A DNA stretch of 64,000 bases from Epiperipatus broadwayi (taxonomy: Eukaryota; Onychophora; Udeonychophora; Euonychophora; Peripatidae): positions 186,001-250,000 of the forward strand of contig JAQFVV010000547.1 in assembly GCA_028023455.1 (NCBI GenBank), in the 5' to 3' direction. The notes below the pieces were generated by a model that was not told where the DNA came from, ran no database searches, and was given only the letters and a program-made list of their open reading frames with translations. The position numbers were made by a program, and so were the translations under genes. Below are positions 1 to 10,742 of this stretch, piece after piece (position 1 is the first letter of the stretch; the number at the start of each line of letters is the position of its first letter).

Positions 1-132
1 ACTCCAGCACACTTATATAATTCAAGTCTTGACAAATCCAAAGCTTTAAACAAAATAATTCTTAATGTAAAATTTTGTAGTGTTTGCAAAGACTTCAAAA
101 AATATGCTGCAGTGCCACCCCATAATGTTATA

Positions 133-424
<292 letters not shown>

Positions 425-612
425 ATAAAATAAAATAAAACAACAACAACAAGAAGAAGAATAAGAAGAAGAACAAGAAGAAAAAGAATAACAACAAGAA
501 GAATAACAAGAAGAAGAAGAATAACAAGAAGAAGAATAACAAGAATAATAATAACAAGAAGAAGAAGAATAACAAGAAGAAGGAGAAGAAGAAGAGGAGG
601 AGGAGAGATCAT
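425..612. repeat. Homopurine tract of AAG/AAC/AAT triplets grading into AGG
   Basis: Directly follows the AAT microsatellite. Triplets drift from CAA through AAG to GAG/AGG, so the plus strand is almost all purine apart from scattered C and T. This looks like a degenerate trinucleotide satellite that grew by slippage from the neighbouring AAT repeat. Homopurine mirror-like runs can adopt triplex structures in principle; nothing here shows that they do. Confidence 0.9.
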
Positions 613-1058
613 CATCTTAAATCAGTCTATTCATTTTTTTCTGGCAAAAAACATATACATATAGCAGCTATAGCTATTCACAATGACTATATTATATAAT
701 CCTTGAGATTATTTATTTGGTTTCTTTTTTGTCAATGAAATAATTTTAATTTTATTCATTGATTGATCTTATATACTTCCTGACTTGATTAGAAATATAT
801 AAGTTAATCCATTAAATTATTATATACAATTGTAGAATAAACTTACTTTATTTCATGAAATATTCCTTAATACTTTTTTTAAGGATGTAAATCAGTTTAT
901 TGGGCATGGTTTTGGGTTGTTTAATTGGCAGGCATCAATAAATTTTCTCCTCTTCTTTCTTGTAGGGTTGATAATTAGAGTCAGATTGAAATAACAGTGA
1001 TTTCTTATTCATGAACCTGATATTTTCTTTCCATGGTAAGGCATCTTTCCAATTAAAG
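613..1058. other. AT-rich spacer with strong splice-like signals but no open exon
   Basis: Contains a pyrimidine-rich acceptor-like stretch ending in TTGTAG just before position 966 and a donor-like ATG/GTAAGG near 1034. All three plus-strand frames between them contain stop codons, so any exon here would have to be untranslated. No other structure was seen. Confidence 0.4.
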
Positions 1059-1138
1059 ACTGGATAATGCTAACTCATCTTCTATGGATCATTCAAGCCG
1101 GTCAAGAGATGGACAGCTGGAGTTTAATAAGATATTTG
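1059..1138 (+). CDS. Candidate internal coding exon of an unrecognised host gene
   Basis: An 80 bp block visibly richer in G+C than its surroundings, preceded by a pyrimidine-containing stretch ending in AAAG and followed by the donor-like G/GTGAAA. One frame, entered after a single completing base, reads LDNANSSSMDHSSRSRDGQ and onwards and ends in phase 1 at the donor. The composition (Ser, Asp, Arg and Gln rich) looks like ordinary disordered protein. Against it, the acceptor is weak and a second frame is also open. I do not recognise the protein and cannot link it with the exons near 56.3 kb. Confidence 0.3.
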
Positions 1139-2155
1139 GTGAAATTTAAACTGTACACTTATGTGAGCATCTTGTATTTTAATAATGATAGAAATGTTAA
1201 CAATATACTTCTATTTTCGTACTATATTCACACAAAATGAACTTCACCGAATAGGCTGTACTGAATACTAATGCTATCTGATATAACTTTTATGGCAAAT
1301 GTTTTTCCAATTTCCTCTTTTTCTTTGTGTCAGCAAAACATCTAATAATTAAAACTACTATCTCAGCCTTTTATAGGTTATCACATATTGATAAATAATT
1401 TAGTTTTTTTTTGCATCCAGATCTTATCTTAATCTATCTTAAAGCCATGTTTATCAATAAATTATTCACCTCCATCCATTTCAATTTGTTTTAAATATGT
1501 TTTATTGCCTTTTTTTTTTTTTTTACAATTATTACATATAATTAATTTTTTTTCTTTTCTCTCTCACTCTTTTTTATATACATATAAAATATTTGTTTGA
1601 GAATACATGACAGCACACTCATAGTAACAATTATTGGAATAAACTCAACTCTTTCTCTACTCATTGTTTATTGTTTATAAAATGTTATTTCTGGATTATT
1701 ATACCTGATGAACTTAAAGCTGGCTGCACACTGCTACAATATACACACACACACAACTTACATTTACGTCAAAATAATGCTACTTTATTCTTCTGTATTA
1801 CGATAGTATTATAAATAAAAGCAGTTGGTTTAAAATAAAATTACTAAAATTTGTGATAACTGACCTGGTATCAGGTTGCTTTCAGTTCAAAATCTTTGTT
1901 TTGTTTTTTTAAAAAAAATATTGGGCTATTAGTGTGATATCAACAACAACAACAAAATAGATAAAAAAGGCTATCAGATGCATAACTTTGGTTCCAGCTT
2001 TGAATCCCAAATTTTCATTGATAAAGATAAAACTCAGAAACCAGTCAAGACATATGAATTAAAATGGACGATCATCTGTTTGACATTGATTATTCAAGCA
2101 TATTATTATTATTATTATTATTGATTATTGATGCTAAAGCAGAGAAAAAAAAGAT
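1139..2155. other. AT-rich spacer
   Basis: No gene or clear repeat was seen apart from homopolymer runs, a short CA run near 1744 and a short (ATT)n near 2101-2122. Confidence 0.6.
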
Positions 2156-2273
2156 ATCTACGGTCATACTACATTGAATACATCGGTTCTTGTCTGGTAA
2201 CCGCAGTTAAGCAATGTTAGGCTCAGTTAGTATTTGGATGGGTGACCGCTTGGGAACCATGGGTGCTGTAGCT
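2156..2273 (+). rRNA. 5S rRNA-like sequence (pseudogene or SINE head)
   Basis: About 118 nt that follow the eukaryotic 5S rRNA throughout. The start (CTACGGTCATACTAC), the AAGCAATGTTAGGC segment of the internal promoter, the TTAGTATTTGGATGGGTGACCG block and the GGGTGCTGTAG end all sit in the right order and spacing. A T run that could terminate RNA polymerase III follows at 2276-2280. Several bases differ from typical metazoan 5S (for example GTCTGGTAACCGCAG), so this is more likely a diverged copy than an active gene. The tRNA-like unit only 16 bp downstream suggests either a composite SINE or a retroposed 5S-tRNA co-transcript. Confidence 0.75.
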
Positions 2274-2289
2274 CTATTTTAAAAGTCAA

Positions 2290-2385
2290 GAGTTGGTGGT
2301 CGAGTGGTCAGCACAGTTGCCTTACAAACGGTTGTCCCGGGTTCGCTTCCCGGCCGACGCTTTGACACATGAGAAAAAAAAGACA
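2290..2385 (+). repeat. tRNA-Gly-derived SINE-like unit, second half of a 5S-tRNA composite
   Basis: Carries an A-box-like TGGTCGAGTGGTC and a perfect T arm with B box (CCCGGGTTCGCTTCCCGG). The acceptor strands GAGTTGG and CCGACGC pair at 6 of 7 positions. The anticodon arm is damaged and its loop reads TAC where the related unit at 13026 reads TCC. After the tRNA-like part comes TTTGACACATGAGAAAAAA; the unit at 13026 has a similar TTTGATATATGAAAA. This shared short tail argues for a retroposed SINE family and against an isolated tRNA gene. Confidence 0.6.
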
Positions 2386-3593
2386 TTGTTTATATAATAT
2401 TTTATTTAAAAAGCTAAACTACTAAATAGATTTGTATGATTATAGAACTAGCATTAATCAAGAAAATGTTTTGATTTTAATTTCATTGATGTTCAGTATA
2501 GCTGAAGGTCATTATTGTTTATATTAATTTGAAAATGCAAGTTCAGAGGTTTTTTTTCTATCTAAATAGCTCTAGATTGTCGTAGTTGTTTCTGACTAAA
2601 AACCGAAAATATTACCTAACCAAAGACTTAAAAATATAGCTTACAGTTATATTTAAAATTTACCTTTAGTAATATTTAAAAAAAAAAGTTACTTTTGCTG
2701 TAAATATCGAGATCATATTTATTAGTAATATATATCGTAGACTTAGATTTTTTTTAATGCTTTATATGTTCTATGATTGTATGATGTGTATATAGATACC
2801 TATAATTTTGATTTAAACTTTGTTAATAATATGTAATAAATTTGCATATGCATGTTAATCTGTTTTATGAAGTGTATAATTATTTTTCTATGTTTTTCTT
2901 CTTTTCCGTTCATCTTAATGTGAAAATCAAAAACATCGAAACAAGAATAATTTTACACTTCATAAAACATATAAATATACGTATGCAAATACAACAGATA
3001 AATTAATGAATGATAATGAAGATATTTGAGACTTATGGCTTAGGCTAACTGACATCAGTGATACAATAAATGGATTTTGCAGTCATTTGCCTTTTTTCTG
3101 ATGTTTTTATTTATTTGATTTGAAGTATAATAGTGTTACATAAGTTTGCAAATAGATATTGACAAGTATAAAGAAAACTTAATATTATTATGAAAGAAGG
3201 AATATGTTAATCTTTAACAAAGTCTATCTTCGGGGTAATAATGATACAACAATCTCCCTAGTGTAATAAATGATTATTAATAAACATTCATATATTTATC
3301 TAAAATACTATAATAATCATTAAATTTGTGGGGAAATAATAGTACTTGTACATTAAATCATATCAGTATATAAACAATAAATAATGACAAAAACATTTGA
3401 TTGGGGTTTTATATCTCAGTCCAGTTGAAGATGTTGATTTGTCAGAAATGAGTTTGGAGGAACATTTATTTTTTTTTCTTAGTGCATTTATATAAGACTG
3501 TTAAACAGAAATTTTCAAATATATGTTTAAACACTGTGCATGTATGGGAAAGGGGATGACATTAAATTTATAATACTATGCATATATATATAA
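2386..3593. other. AT-rich spacer with one small fold-back
   Basis: No gene seen. An imperfect inverted repeat occupies about 2839-2992: TTTTATGAAGTGTA near 2863 is mirrored by TACACTTCATAAAA near 2954, with flanking GCATATGCATG and GTATGCAAAT. It resembles a small MITE or simple fold-back but no target duplication could be assigned. Confidence 0.5.
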
Positions 3594-3644
3594 AATACAT
3601 ATTTTGCGGGTTCATCCGTGTTAAAAACTTTTAATATTAATATA

Positions 3645-3683
3645 CTGACGTTTCAACTTGGTCACACAAGCCATCCACAGAGT
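3645..3683 (-). other. Hairpin-GAAAC motif in the 3' module of Penelope copy A
   Basis: On the minus strand a 5 bp stem (GCTTG, loop TGTGAC, CAAGT with one G-T pair) is followed directly by TGAAACGTCAG and preceded by CTGTGGATG. The order resembles a type of hammerhead ribozyme found in Penelope-like terminal repeats (CTGANGA, stem II, GAAA), but the CTGANGA box is not intact. The same motif is at 6176-6214 (minus) and 8098-8136 (plus) in copies B and C. Confidence 0.35.
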
Positions 3684-3773
3684 TATAAAAGGTAGAAAGA
3701 CAGTTGTAGAGGCGCTACAATCACTGATTTGAATAAAATGTTAAAATTCCACCAATAGCAAAAAATGTTAAAT

Positions 3774-4305
3774 TTAGGAATGTTTTTTAAAAAAATCTTT
3801 CCAAATAGGAGGAAGTTTGCATGTATCATCTCGCTTATTGATACAATCTGGCCTTTTAAGTATCTCAATGGCTTCTCTAATTTTGCATTGGTAGAGATTA
3901 TCACATCTGGATATGATCCTGGTACTAGAAAAATCAATTTTATGACCTGAATCTATAGTATGGAGTGAGAGTGCTGATGATGATGAGTGTTGTTTAACTG
4001 CATTAGCATGCTCATCTCTCCTAACACTGATGCGACGATTACTCATACCTATGTAAGAAGCTTTACAATTTTTACATGAGATTTGATAGACACCATGAGA
4101 TTCAAGAGGGATTGAATCCTTAGGCTTGGTTATTATATTGCTGATCTTTTGATGAGCAGAAAATGCTGTATCTATATTATAGCATTTTAATATACGTCCG
4201 ATACTGTCTGTAGTTCCTTTTACATATGGAACACAAATCCTAATAGCTGATTTATCATCTTTTTGTTTCCTATTTTGTCTATTTTGGGCTTGAAATAAGG
4301 CTTTT
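3774..4305 (-). pseudogene. GIY-YIG endonuclease domain of Penelope copy A, out of frame with the RT
   Basis: Continues the copy A polyprotein in a frame shifted by one base relative to the RT. In order it shows the family linker VPYVKGTTDSIGRIL, then the GIY-YIG core HGVYQISCKNCKASYIGMSN, then RRISVRRDEHANAV with the catalytic-type Arg and EH pair, and SGHKIDFSSTRII. The only ATG in frame for a separate product is at 4046, inside the domain, so it is probably not translated alone. Lesion: the poly-A run at the RT/endonuclease boundary. Confidence 0.8.
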
Positions 4306-6147
4306 TTTTATAAATTTGTAATTATAACTATTTGCTAATAAAACACTATTAATATGATTTATTTCTTCTTTCAGATGTGTCTCATCTGAAAGGTTAATTG
4401 CTCTATTTAAAAGAGTTTTGGCTACAGAAACTATCTGAGTTGGGTGATGATGAGAATGGAAATGCAAATATCTGTCTGTGTGTGTATCCTTTCTGTAAAT
4501 AGAAAAAGATAAACTATTTGGTGTTCTGGTGACTAGAACATCAAGAAAAGGGAGTTTTCCATCAGACTCTGTCTCCATTGTAAATTTAATATGAGGATGC
4601 ATATTATTTAAATGTAAGAAAAAATCATCTAATTTATTTTTTCCATGTTGCCATATGACAAAAGTGTCATCTATGTATCTGAGCCAAATGAGAGGTTTTA
4701 AAGATGATGATTCTAAAGCACGAGTTTCTATATATTCCATGAATAAATCAGCTATTACTCCTGAGATAGGTGAGCCCATAGGAGTACCAAAAACTTGTCT
4801 GTAATGCTGTCCATTGTATACAAAATATGTATTTAAGAGACAATGTTTAATTAAAGCAATAATATGGTCTGGTAAATTGCAACGTTGTGAGATTATATTT
4901 AAAGCTTCATCAATTGGAATGTTTGTAAACAAAGACACGACATCAAAACTGACCAGAATGTCATTAGCATTAATTTTTAAACTTTTTAAAACAGAAATAA
5001 AATGAAGAGAGTTTTTAATATATGATTTAATAGATGGGATTGTAGGTTTAATGAAATCCGATAAGTATCTGGCTAAAATATGAGTTGGAGAACCTATTGC
5101 ACTTACTATTGGATGAAGGGGGGTATCTGGTTTGTGAATTTTTGGAAGTCCATAAAATTTTGGACAGACACAAGATTTTTCACGAGGGATTATTTTATTT
5201 TTTATCTCTGTTTCAATAGGTGATTTATTAATAATAGCTTTTGTTGTTTTTTCCAAATACGTAGTATGATCTCTTTTTGATAGTTTATAAGTTTTATCAT
5301 TAAGCAGATCTAAAATTTTATTATGGTAAATGTCACGATCCATTACAACTGTGGCATTACCTTTATCAGCTGGAAGTACAACAATTGATTTGTCCGATTT
5401 TATATTATTTAATGCTTGTCTTTCTTTCTTTGAAATATTATTTTTAGGAAGCTTAGCTTTTTTAAAAATATTACAAATCTCAGCTCTAGCCAAATCAGCC
5501 GATGTAGAATCAATTTTATCGAGAGCTGATTCAACATTACAAACAATTTTCTCAAAAGGTATCCGGGAAGGTGTTAAAGCAAAATTGAAACCTTTTTCTA
5601 AAACCGAAATTTCATCTGTAGAGAGGGCTTTCCTAGATAAATTATAAACGGTTTTTTGATTTGGATACATAATGTTTGGGGATTGTGTTCTAATTAGCAT
5701 TTGCAATTTTTTCTTTTGCTTTGCTGTTACAAATTCCGAATCTTTAAACGATCTAAAACTTGCAATACGATCAAAACTAGTCCACAGTAAAGGATGTATT
5801 TTATTACTAAGGAATAAACGTAAATGTAGCAATACTTTATCAATTTTGTCTAAATTTTTCCGAGTTTCTTTAATAAAAGAGTTTAAAATAATATTGCTAG
5901 TTTTCCTTAGAATTTTACTAACATTATAATTGTTCTTGTGAAACACAATTTTACAGCAAGTGGGTATAACATTGTGATTTTTGCACGCTAATAAAAAAGA
6001 TAAATTACAAAGTAACTTACATTTCTTAATCCACGTTCTTTCAAATATACGAAGCTGTTTAAAAATTTCCTCCCCGTAGAGGTTAATAATGTTAAAACGA
6101 AGATTTGCATGGGTTAAATATATAAAATACATATTTTGCGGGTTCAT
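4279..6147 (-). CDS. Penelope-like reverse transcriptase part (622 aa), copy A
   Basis: Open for 622 codons from ATG at 6147, which lies inside the repeated terminal segment. The RT core is in the second half: motif A-like VSFDVVSLFTNIPIDEA at about residues 400-415, FGTPMGSPISGVIADLFMEY (B region), and the catalytic box RYIDDTFVIW with both aspartates, followed by FLDVLVTR. The N-terminal 250 residues are the variable Lys-rich region of the family. The frame ends at a TAG just after an eight-A run (about 4302-4309); the endonuclease follows in another frame, so the two-domain protein is split by one base. Fixed RT residues are present, so this part could be catalytically intact, but the protein as encoded lacks the endonuclease. 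Confidence 0.85.
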   Translation of the reverse strand: MNPQNMYFIYLTHANLRFNIINLYGEEIFKQLRIFERTWIKKCKLLCNLSFLLACKNHNVIPTCCKIVFHKNNYNVSKILRKTSNIILNSFIKETRKNLDKIDKVLLHLRLFLSNKIHPLLWTSFDRIASFRSFKDSEFVTAKQKKKLQMLIRTQSPNIMYPNQKTVYNLSRKALSTDEISVLEKGFNFALTPSRIPFEKIVCNVESALDKIDSTSADLARAEICNIFKKAKLPKNNISKKERQALNNIKSDKSIVVLPADKGNATVVMDRDIYHNKILDLLNDKTYKLSKRDHTTYLEKTTKAIINKSPIETEIKNKIIPREKSCVCPKFYGLPKIHKPDTPLHPIVSAIGSPTHILARYLSDFIKPTIPSIKSYIKNSLHFISVLKSLKINANDILVSFDVVSLFTNIPIDEALNIISQRCNLPDHIIALIKHCLLNTYFVYNGQHYRQVFGTPMGSPISGVIADLFMEYIETRALESSSLKPLIWLRYIDDTFVIWQHGKNKLDDFFLHLNNMHPHIKFTMETESDGKLPFLDVLVTRTPNSLSFSIYRKDTHTDRYLHFHSHHHPTQIVSVAKTLLNRAINLSDETHLKEEINHINSVLLANSYNYKFIKKSLISSPK

Positions 6148-6734
6148 CCGTGTTAAAAACTTTTAATATTAATATACTGACATTTCGACTTGGTCACAAA
6201 AGCCATCCACAGAGTTATAAAAGGTAGAAAGATGGTTGTAGAGGCGCTACAATCACTTATTTGAATAAAATGTTAAAATTCCACCAATAGCAAAAAATGT
6301 TAAATTTAGGAATGTTTTTTAAAAAAACCTTTCCAAATAGGAGGAAGTTTGCATGTATCATCTCGCTTATTGATACAATCTGGCCTTTTAAGTATCTCAG
6401 TGGCTTCTCTAACATCTGGATATGATCCTGGTACTAGAAAAATCAATTTTATGACCTTAATCTATAGTATGGAGTGAGAGTGCTGATGATGATGTGTGTT
6501 GTTTAACTGCATTAGCATGCTCATCTTTCCTAATACTGATGCGACGATTACTCATACCTATGTAAGAAGCTTTTACAATTTTTACATGAGATTTGATAGA
6601 CACCATGTGATTCAAGAGGGATTGAATCCTTAGGCTTGTTTATTATATTGCTGATCTTTTGATGAGCAGAAAATGTTGTATCTATATTATAGCGTTTTAA
6701 TATACGTCCGATACTGTCTGTAGTTCCTTTTAAA
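6113..6734 (-). mobile_element. Penelope-like element, family 1, copy B (5'-truncated)
   Basis: Repeats the 3' end of copy A in the same orientation: the terminal module, then the GIY-YIG coding part, stopping inside the linker before the endonuclease. Relative to copy A it has a small deletion near 6413 (loss of the segment encoding part of the DNLYQCK region) and single-base changes, so no long frame survives. Its upstream boundary at 6734 abuts copy C in opposite orientation. Confidence 0.8.
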
Positions 6735-8221
6735 CCTACAATCCCATCTATTAAATCATATATTAAAAACTCTCTTCATTTTATTTCTGTTTTAAAAAGT
6801 TTAAAAATTAATGCTAATGACATTCTGGTCAGTTTTGATGTCGTGTCTTTGTTTACAAACATTCCAATTGATGAAGCTTTAAATATAATCTCACAACGTT
6901 GCAATTTACCAGACCATATTATTGCTTTAATTAAACATTGTCTCTTAAATACATATTTTGTATACAATGGACAGCATTACAGACAAGTTTTTGGTACTCC
7001 TATGGGCTCACCTATCTCAGGAGTAATAGCTGATTTATTCATGGAATATATACACACTCGTGCTTTAGAATCATCATCTTTACAATCTCTCATTTGGCTC
7101 AGATACATAGATAACACTTTTGTCATATGGCAACATGGAAAAAATAAATTAGATGATTTTTTCTTACATTTAAATAATATGCATCCTCATATTAAATTTA
7201 CAATGGAGACAGAGTCTGATGGAAAACTCCCTTTTCTTGATGTTCTAGTCACCAGAATACCAAATAGTTTATCTTTTTCTATTTACAGAAAGGATACACA
7301 CACAGACAGATATTTGCATTTCCATTCTCATCATCACCCAACTCAGATAGTTTCTGTAGCCAAAACTCTTTTAAATAGAGCAATTAACCTTTCAGATGAG
7401 ACACATCTGAAAGAAGAAATAAATCATATTAATAGTGTTTTATTAGCAAATAGTTATAATTACAAATTTATAAAAAAAAGCCTTATTTCAAGCCCAAAAT
7501 ATACAAAATAGGAAACAAAAGATGATAAATCAGCTATTAGGATTTGTGTTCCATATGTAAAAGGAACTACAGACAGTATCGGACATATATTAAAATGCTA
7601 TAATATAGATACAGCATTTTCTGCTCATCAAAAGATCAGCAATATAATAACCAAGCCTAAGGATTCAATCCCTCTTGAATCTCATGGTGTCTATCAAATC
7701 TCATGTAAAAATTGTAAAGCTTCTTACATAGGTATGAGTAATCATTGCATCAGTGTTAGGAGAGATGAGCATGCTAATGCAGTTAAACAACACTCATCAT
7801 CATCAGCACTCTCACTCCATACTATAGATTCAGGTCATTAAATTGATTTTTCTAGTACCAGGATCATATCCAGATGTGTTAATCTCTACCAATGCAAAAT
7901 TAGAGAAGCCATTGAGATACTTAAAAGGCCAGATTGTATCAATAAGTGAGATGATACATGCAAACTTCCTCCTATTTGGAAAGATTTTTTTAAAAAACAT
8001 TCCTAAATTTAACATATTTTGCCATTGGTGGAATTTTAACATTTTATTCAAATCAGTGATTGTAGCACCTCTACAACCGTCTTTCTACCTTTTATAACTC
8101 TGTGGATGGCTTGTGTGACCAAGTCGAAATGTCAGTATATTAATATTAAAAGTTTTTAACATGGATGAACCCGCAAAATATGTATTTTATATATTTAACC
8201 CATGCAAATCTTCGTTTTAAC
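6735..8221 (+). mobile_element. Penelope-like element, family 1, copy C (5'-truncated, opposite orientation)
   Basis: Starts abruptly inside the RT (sequence for PTIPSIKSYIKN), runs through RT, GIY-YIG and the 3' module (about 8090-8170), then repeats the first about 45 bases of the coding start before fading into (TA)n. High similarity with copy A along its length. Together B and C form a head-to-head pair of 5'-truncated copies. Confidence 0.85.
6843..7511 (+). pseudogene. Penelope-like RT fragment of copy C with altered catalytic box
   Basis: About 222 codons covering RT motif A to the thumb. The box that reads RYIDDTFVIW in copy A reads RYIDNTFVIW here: the second catalytic aspartate is asparagine. 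The frame ends shortly after the same eight-A run as in copy A. The endonuclease-coding part continues to about 8010 but has an in-frame stop where copy A encodes GHKIDF (codon TAA at 7839). The fragment is dead on several counts. Confidence 0.85.
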
Positions 8222-10650
8222 ATATATATATATATATAGTTGTTATAATGGATGCAATGATTTTCATTGAAAACTAAAGTTATAACCAGGCTAATAATAA
8301 TCTCTAGCCTAATAAATAATTGTTAATAAACACTTTTAATTATTTGTGATTATTAACTTCTAATTTATGATTGTTAGTCTTTATTTTTATCTGTTGTCTA
8401 CCATGAAAAATTATTTTAGTCGTTTTTAGCTTTTAGTTGGTTCTATTTGCTTGCTTCCATTTGATGGTGCTTGTAACTCGTCCTGAAACTGAAACATTAT
8501 TTGCGAAAACAATAGCATCATCTGAAAAATTTAGATAACTTAAATAATCTTCCTGGATTTTTTTTTTTTACTTTTTAGCTTCTTATATTATCCATAAAAT
8601 ACTTTCCACAAAACTGCTATAAAAAGTTTTGGAATCATTGCAGTTGCATTTTGACAGATATTTTTTAGAATATGATAATATCCCGGATGTATATCTTGAT
8701 AACCTGAAATTTTAATTACCATTGGAATTGCTTGTAGGATCAAATTCAAAGCATAAAAGCCATTCATGTTCATTGATTCTTTTTATAACTTCCCTCAATA
8801 TTTGGATGTGATCTATTGTTCTAAAACTATTTTAAATCCTAATTTCTTTTACTGTTTTGAATTTCAAGTAGAGAAATTGTTCTTACCTTGATAAAAAAAA
8901 ATATTGTAATGAATTGATAAAATTCTGATAGCTCTGCAATTTATGATATCTTCTTTTTATCTGTTACTACATTTTTCCAATTATTTGGTATACTTTTATA
9001 ATTTTGATATTTAGTATCAACAATAACCCCATCATTCGCTGAAGGTATTTTTCTTTTTTATAGATTTAATTGTAGTCTCAACTCTTTGCTTTACAATTTA
9101 TAAGATGTTGTAGGGGTTATTATGTTATTGTTTTTTCTATATTATTGTCTATTTCTGTTGTAGAACTCTTCTGTATGTTTCATGATGGTATACTTCTTTT
9201 CTTTTATTTCATTCTTAAGTTATTTTTTTAATTTTGAAATATTACAGGATTAATATTTAGAAGATTTTGCAATTATTATTTAAATTCCATGAAAAGTATT
9301 GTAATAGGATACTTTGAATTCATTATTTTTTTTAGGCTGCAGTTATTCATAAATAAGAATCAGTGTTTAAGGGGGAAAGACCACTCAGTTCACTGTGAAC
9401 AATATGTTCAATGCAATGGTATGTGAAAAGGTTTTATAGTCATTTTTCCCATCTACCTAATATGTAACCAGAAAATTATTCTGGACTCATTATGGCAAAA
9501 CAAATAGCCACAGCTCATTTCATTCTTCAGTGGCATATTATTCAGGTCCATATTGTCAAAAAACATAACGTTATTTGAGCATTCAATTATTATGTAACTG
9601 AACAGAAGATCAGATTCTGCATTATTTAGAATAAATACCTTTTTCATTATATTTATCATCTGCCAATCCTTATGAAATTATTCTAAGAGCATTATGTTTA
9701 CTTTATTCTTATCATGAAGATTATGGCTAATATTTTAATACAGATCAATATAACTGTAACTGTTATTGACAACATCCACATTTATAAATCTATAAAAGAA
9801 AGTGGTCAATCATATTGGTAATGTGCAAGTGTCACGTGCAGGCCATGTTGAAAATGAAAAATCTTAGAATTTTAGCTTTTTTTCTACATGATTAAATGGA
9901 TATTATAGCAGTTAAAATATTTTTGATTAATTGGTAATATATTTATAAAGCATTACATTGCATTCATTTCTCAAATTTTTATTTCTGGAATATTTATATA
10001 TGCTGATTCTTTAACAAACATTAAAAAAAAAAATTCAAGGATAATTTTTTTATTAAATGGTTTTTTTATTATTTTATCTTTTATGCTTCTGAAATTATTA
10101 TGCATATATGTTTTATATAAATATTCATATTTTGATTAAATCAAACTAAATATTTAAATTACTTTAAAAATCAAGTTATATCTTTTATACTAAGGTACTA
10201 AGGAGTATTTTCTCAATTTTTGCTTTTTTTTTCAGTACACATTTGTTTTTCATTAGTCATCTATATTTTGTAGACATTGTCATATTTAATTGCAATATAA
10301 TAATGAAATGATCTCAGGGATCATGCTGTTAGAGCATCAGAAATGAAACTGAACTTGATCCAGGAAGTTTTAGTTTTCATCATTTTAGCCACTGAACTAA
10401 ACCCTAAATGCATTTAAATATTATTATGAGAATTTGTTAGGATTATTTACTACATGTTTCTCCTCTATATTTAATCAGAACATTTATATGATGTTGTTTA
10501 TCTGAAAGTTTTTGATGATGACACTTTACTGGAATTATATGTTAGACTATTTTCATCATCTAGTTTGCTTAAAAACATTTTGATATTTATGGTTTTGCAA
10601 GTTGATGTGATAATACTCCAGTTTTATAATATGTCCTCATTTTTAACAGT
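8222..10650. other. AT-rich spacer
   Basis: Begins with a (TA)n run at the Penelope boundary. No gene was supported. A 68-codon minus frame at 9453-9659 has no recognisable motif and no splice context, so it is not called. Confidence 0.55.
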
Positions 10651-10742
10651 ATTGGAAGAGAATTTACTTCTGGGTGTACAAGATTCTTGGATCTATCTCA
10701 GTCATTACCAGTGCTTGAGCTTTTTATCAGCTTCCAAGCAAT
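10651..10742 (+). other. Weak candidate exon-like block
   Basis: A short block clearly richer in G+C than its surroundings that follows an acceptor-like CATTTTTAACAG. All three frames stay open for 22 to 46 codons, so the true frame cannot be chosen. No good donor follows. It could be a terminal exon, a fragment of a mobile element or chance. Confidence 0.2.

Larger units (their letters stand above)
3594..6160 (-). mobile_element. Penelope-like element, family 1, copy A (nearly full length)
   Basis: A Penelope-like retroelement on the minus strand. Its coding part runs 6147 to about 3774 (RT, then GIY-YIG endonuclease), followed by a 3' module ending near 3594. That module recurs at the upstream side (6113-6230, the end of copy B), giving the head-to-tail arrangement with a repeated terminal segment (pLTR) known for these elements. 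The last bases after the 3' module already repeat the start of the coding region, so a further unit once followed. The left end merges into TATATATA. It is a non-LTR element that inserts by target-primed reverse transcription, with GIY-YIG as the nicking activity in this family. Confidence 0.85.

Noticed and set aside
964-1033. Exon between a strong acceptor-like and a strong donor-like site
   Set aside because: Stops in all three frames; only a non-coding exon would be possible and nothing else supports it.
2290-2361. Functional tRNA gene
   Set aside because: The anticodon stem does not pair properly and the tail shared with 13026 suggests a retroposon.
5330-5929. Plus-strand frames of 105 and 85 codons opposite Penelope copy A
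   Set aside because: Antisense shadows of the RT frame without motifs of their own.
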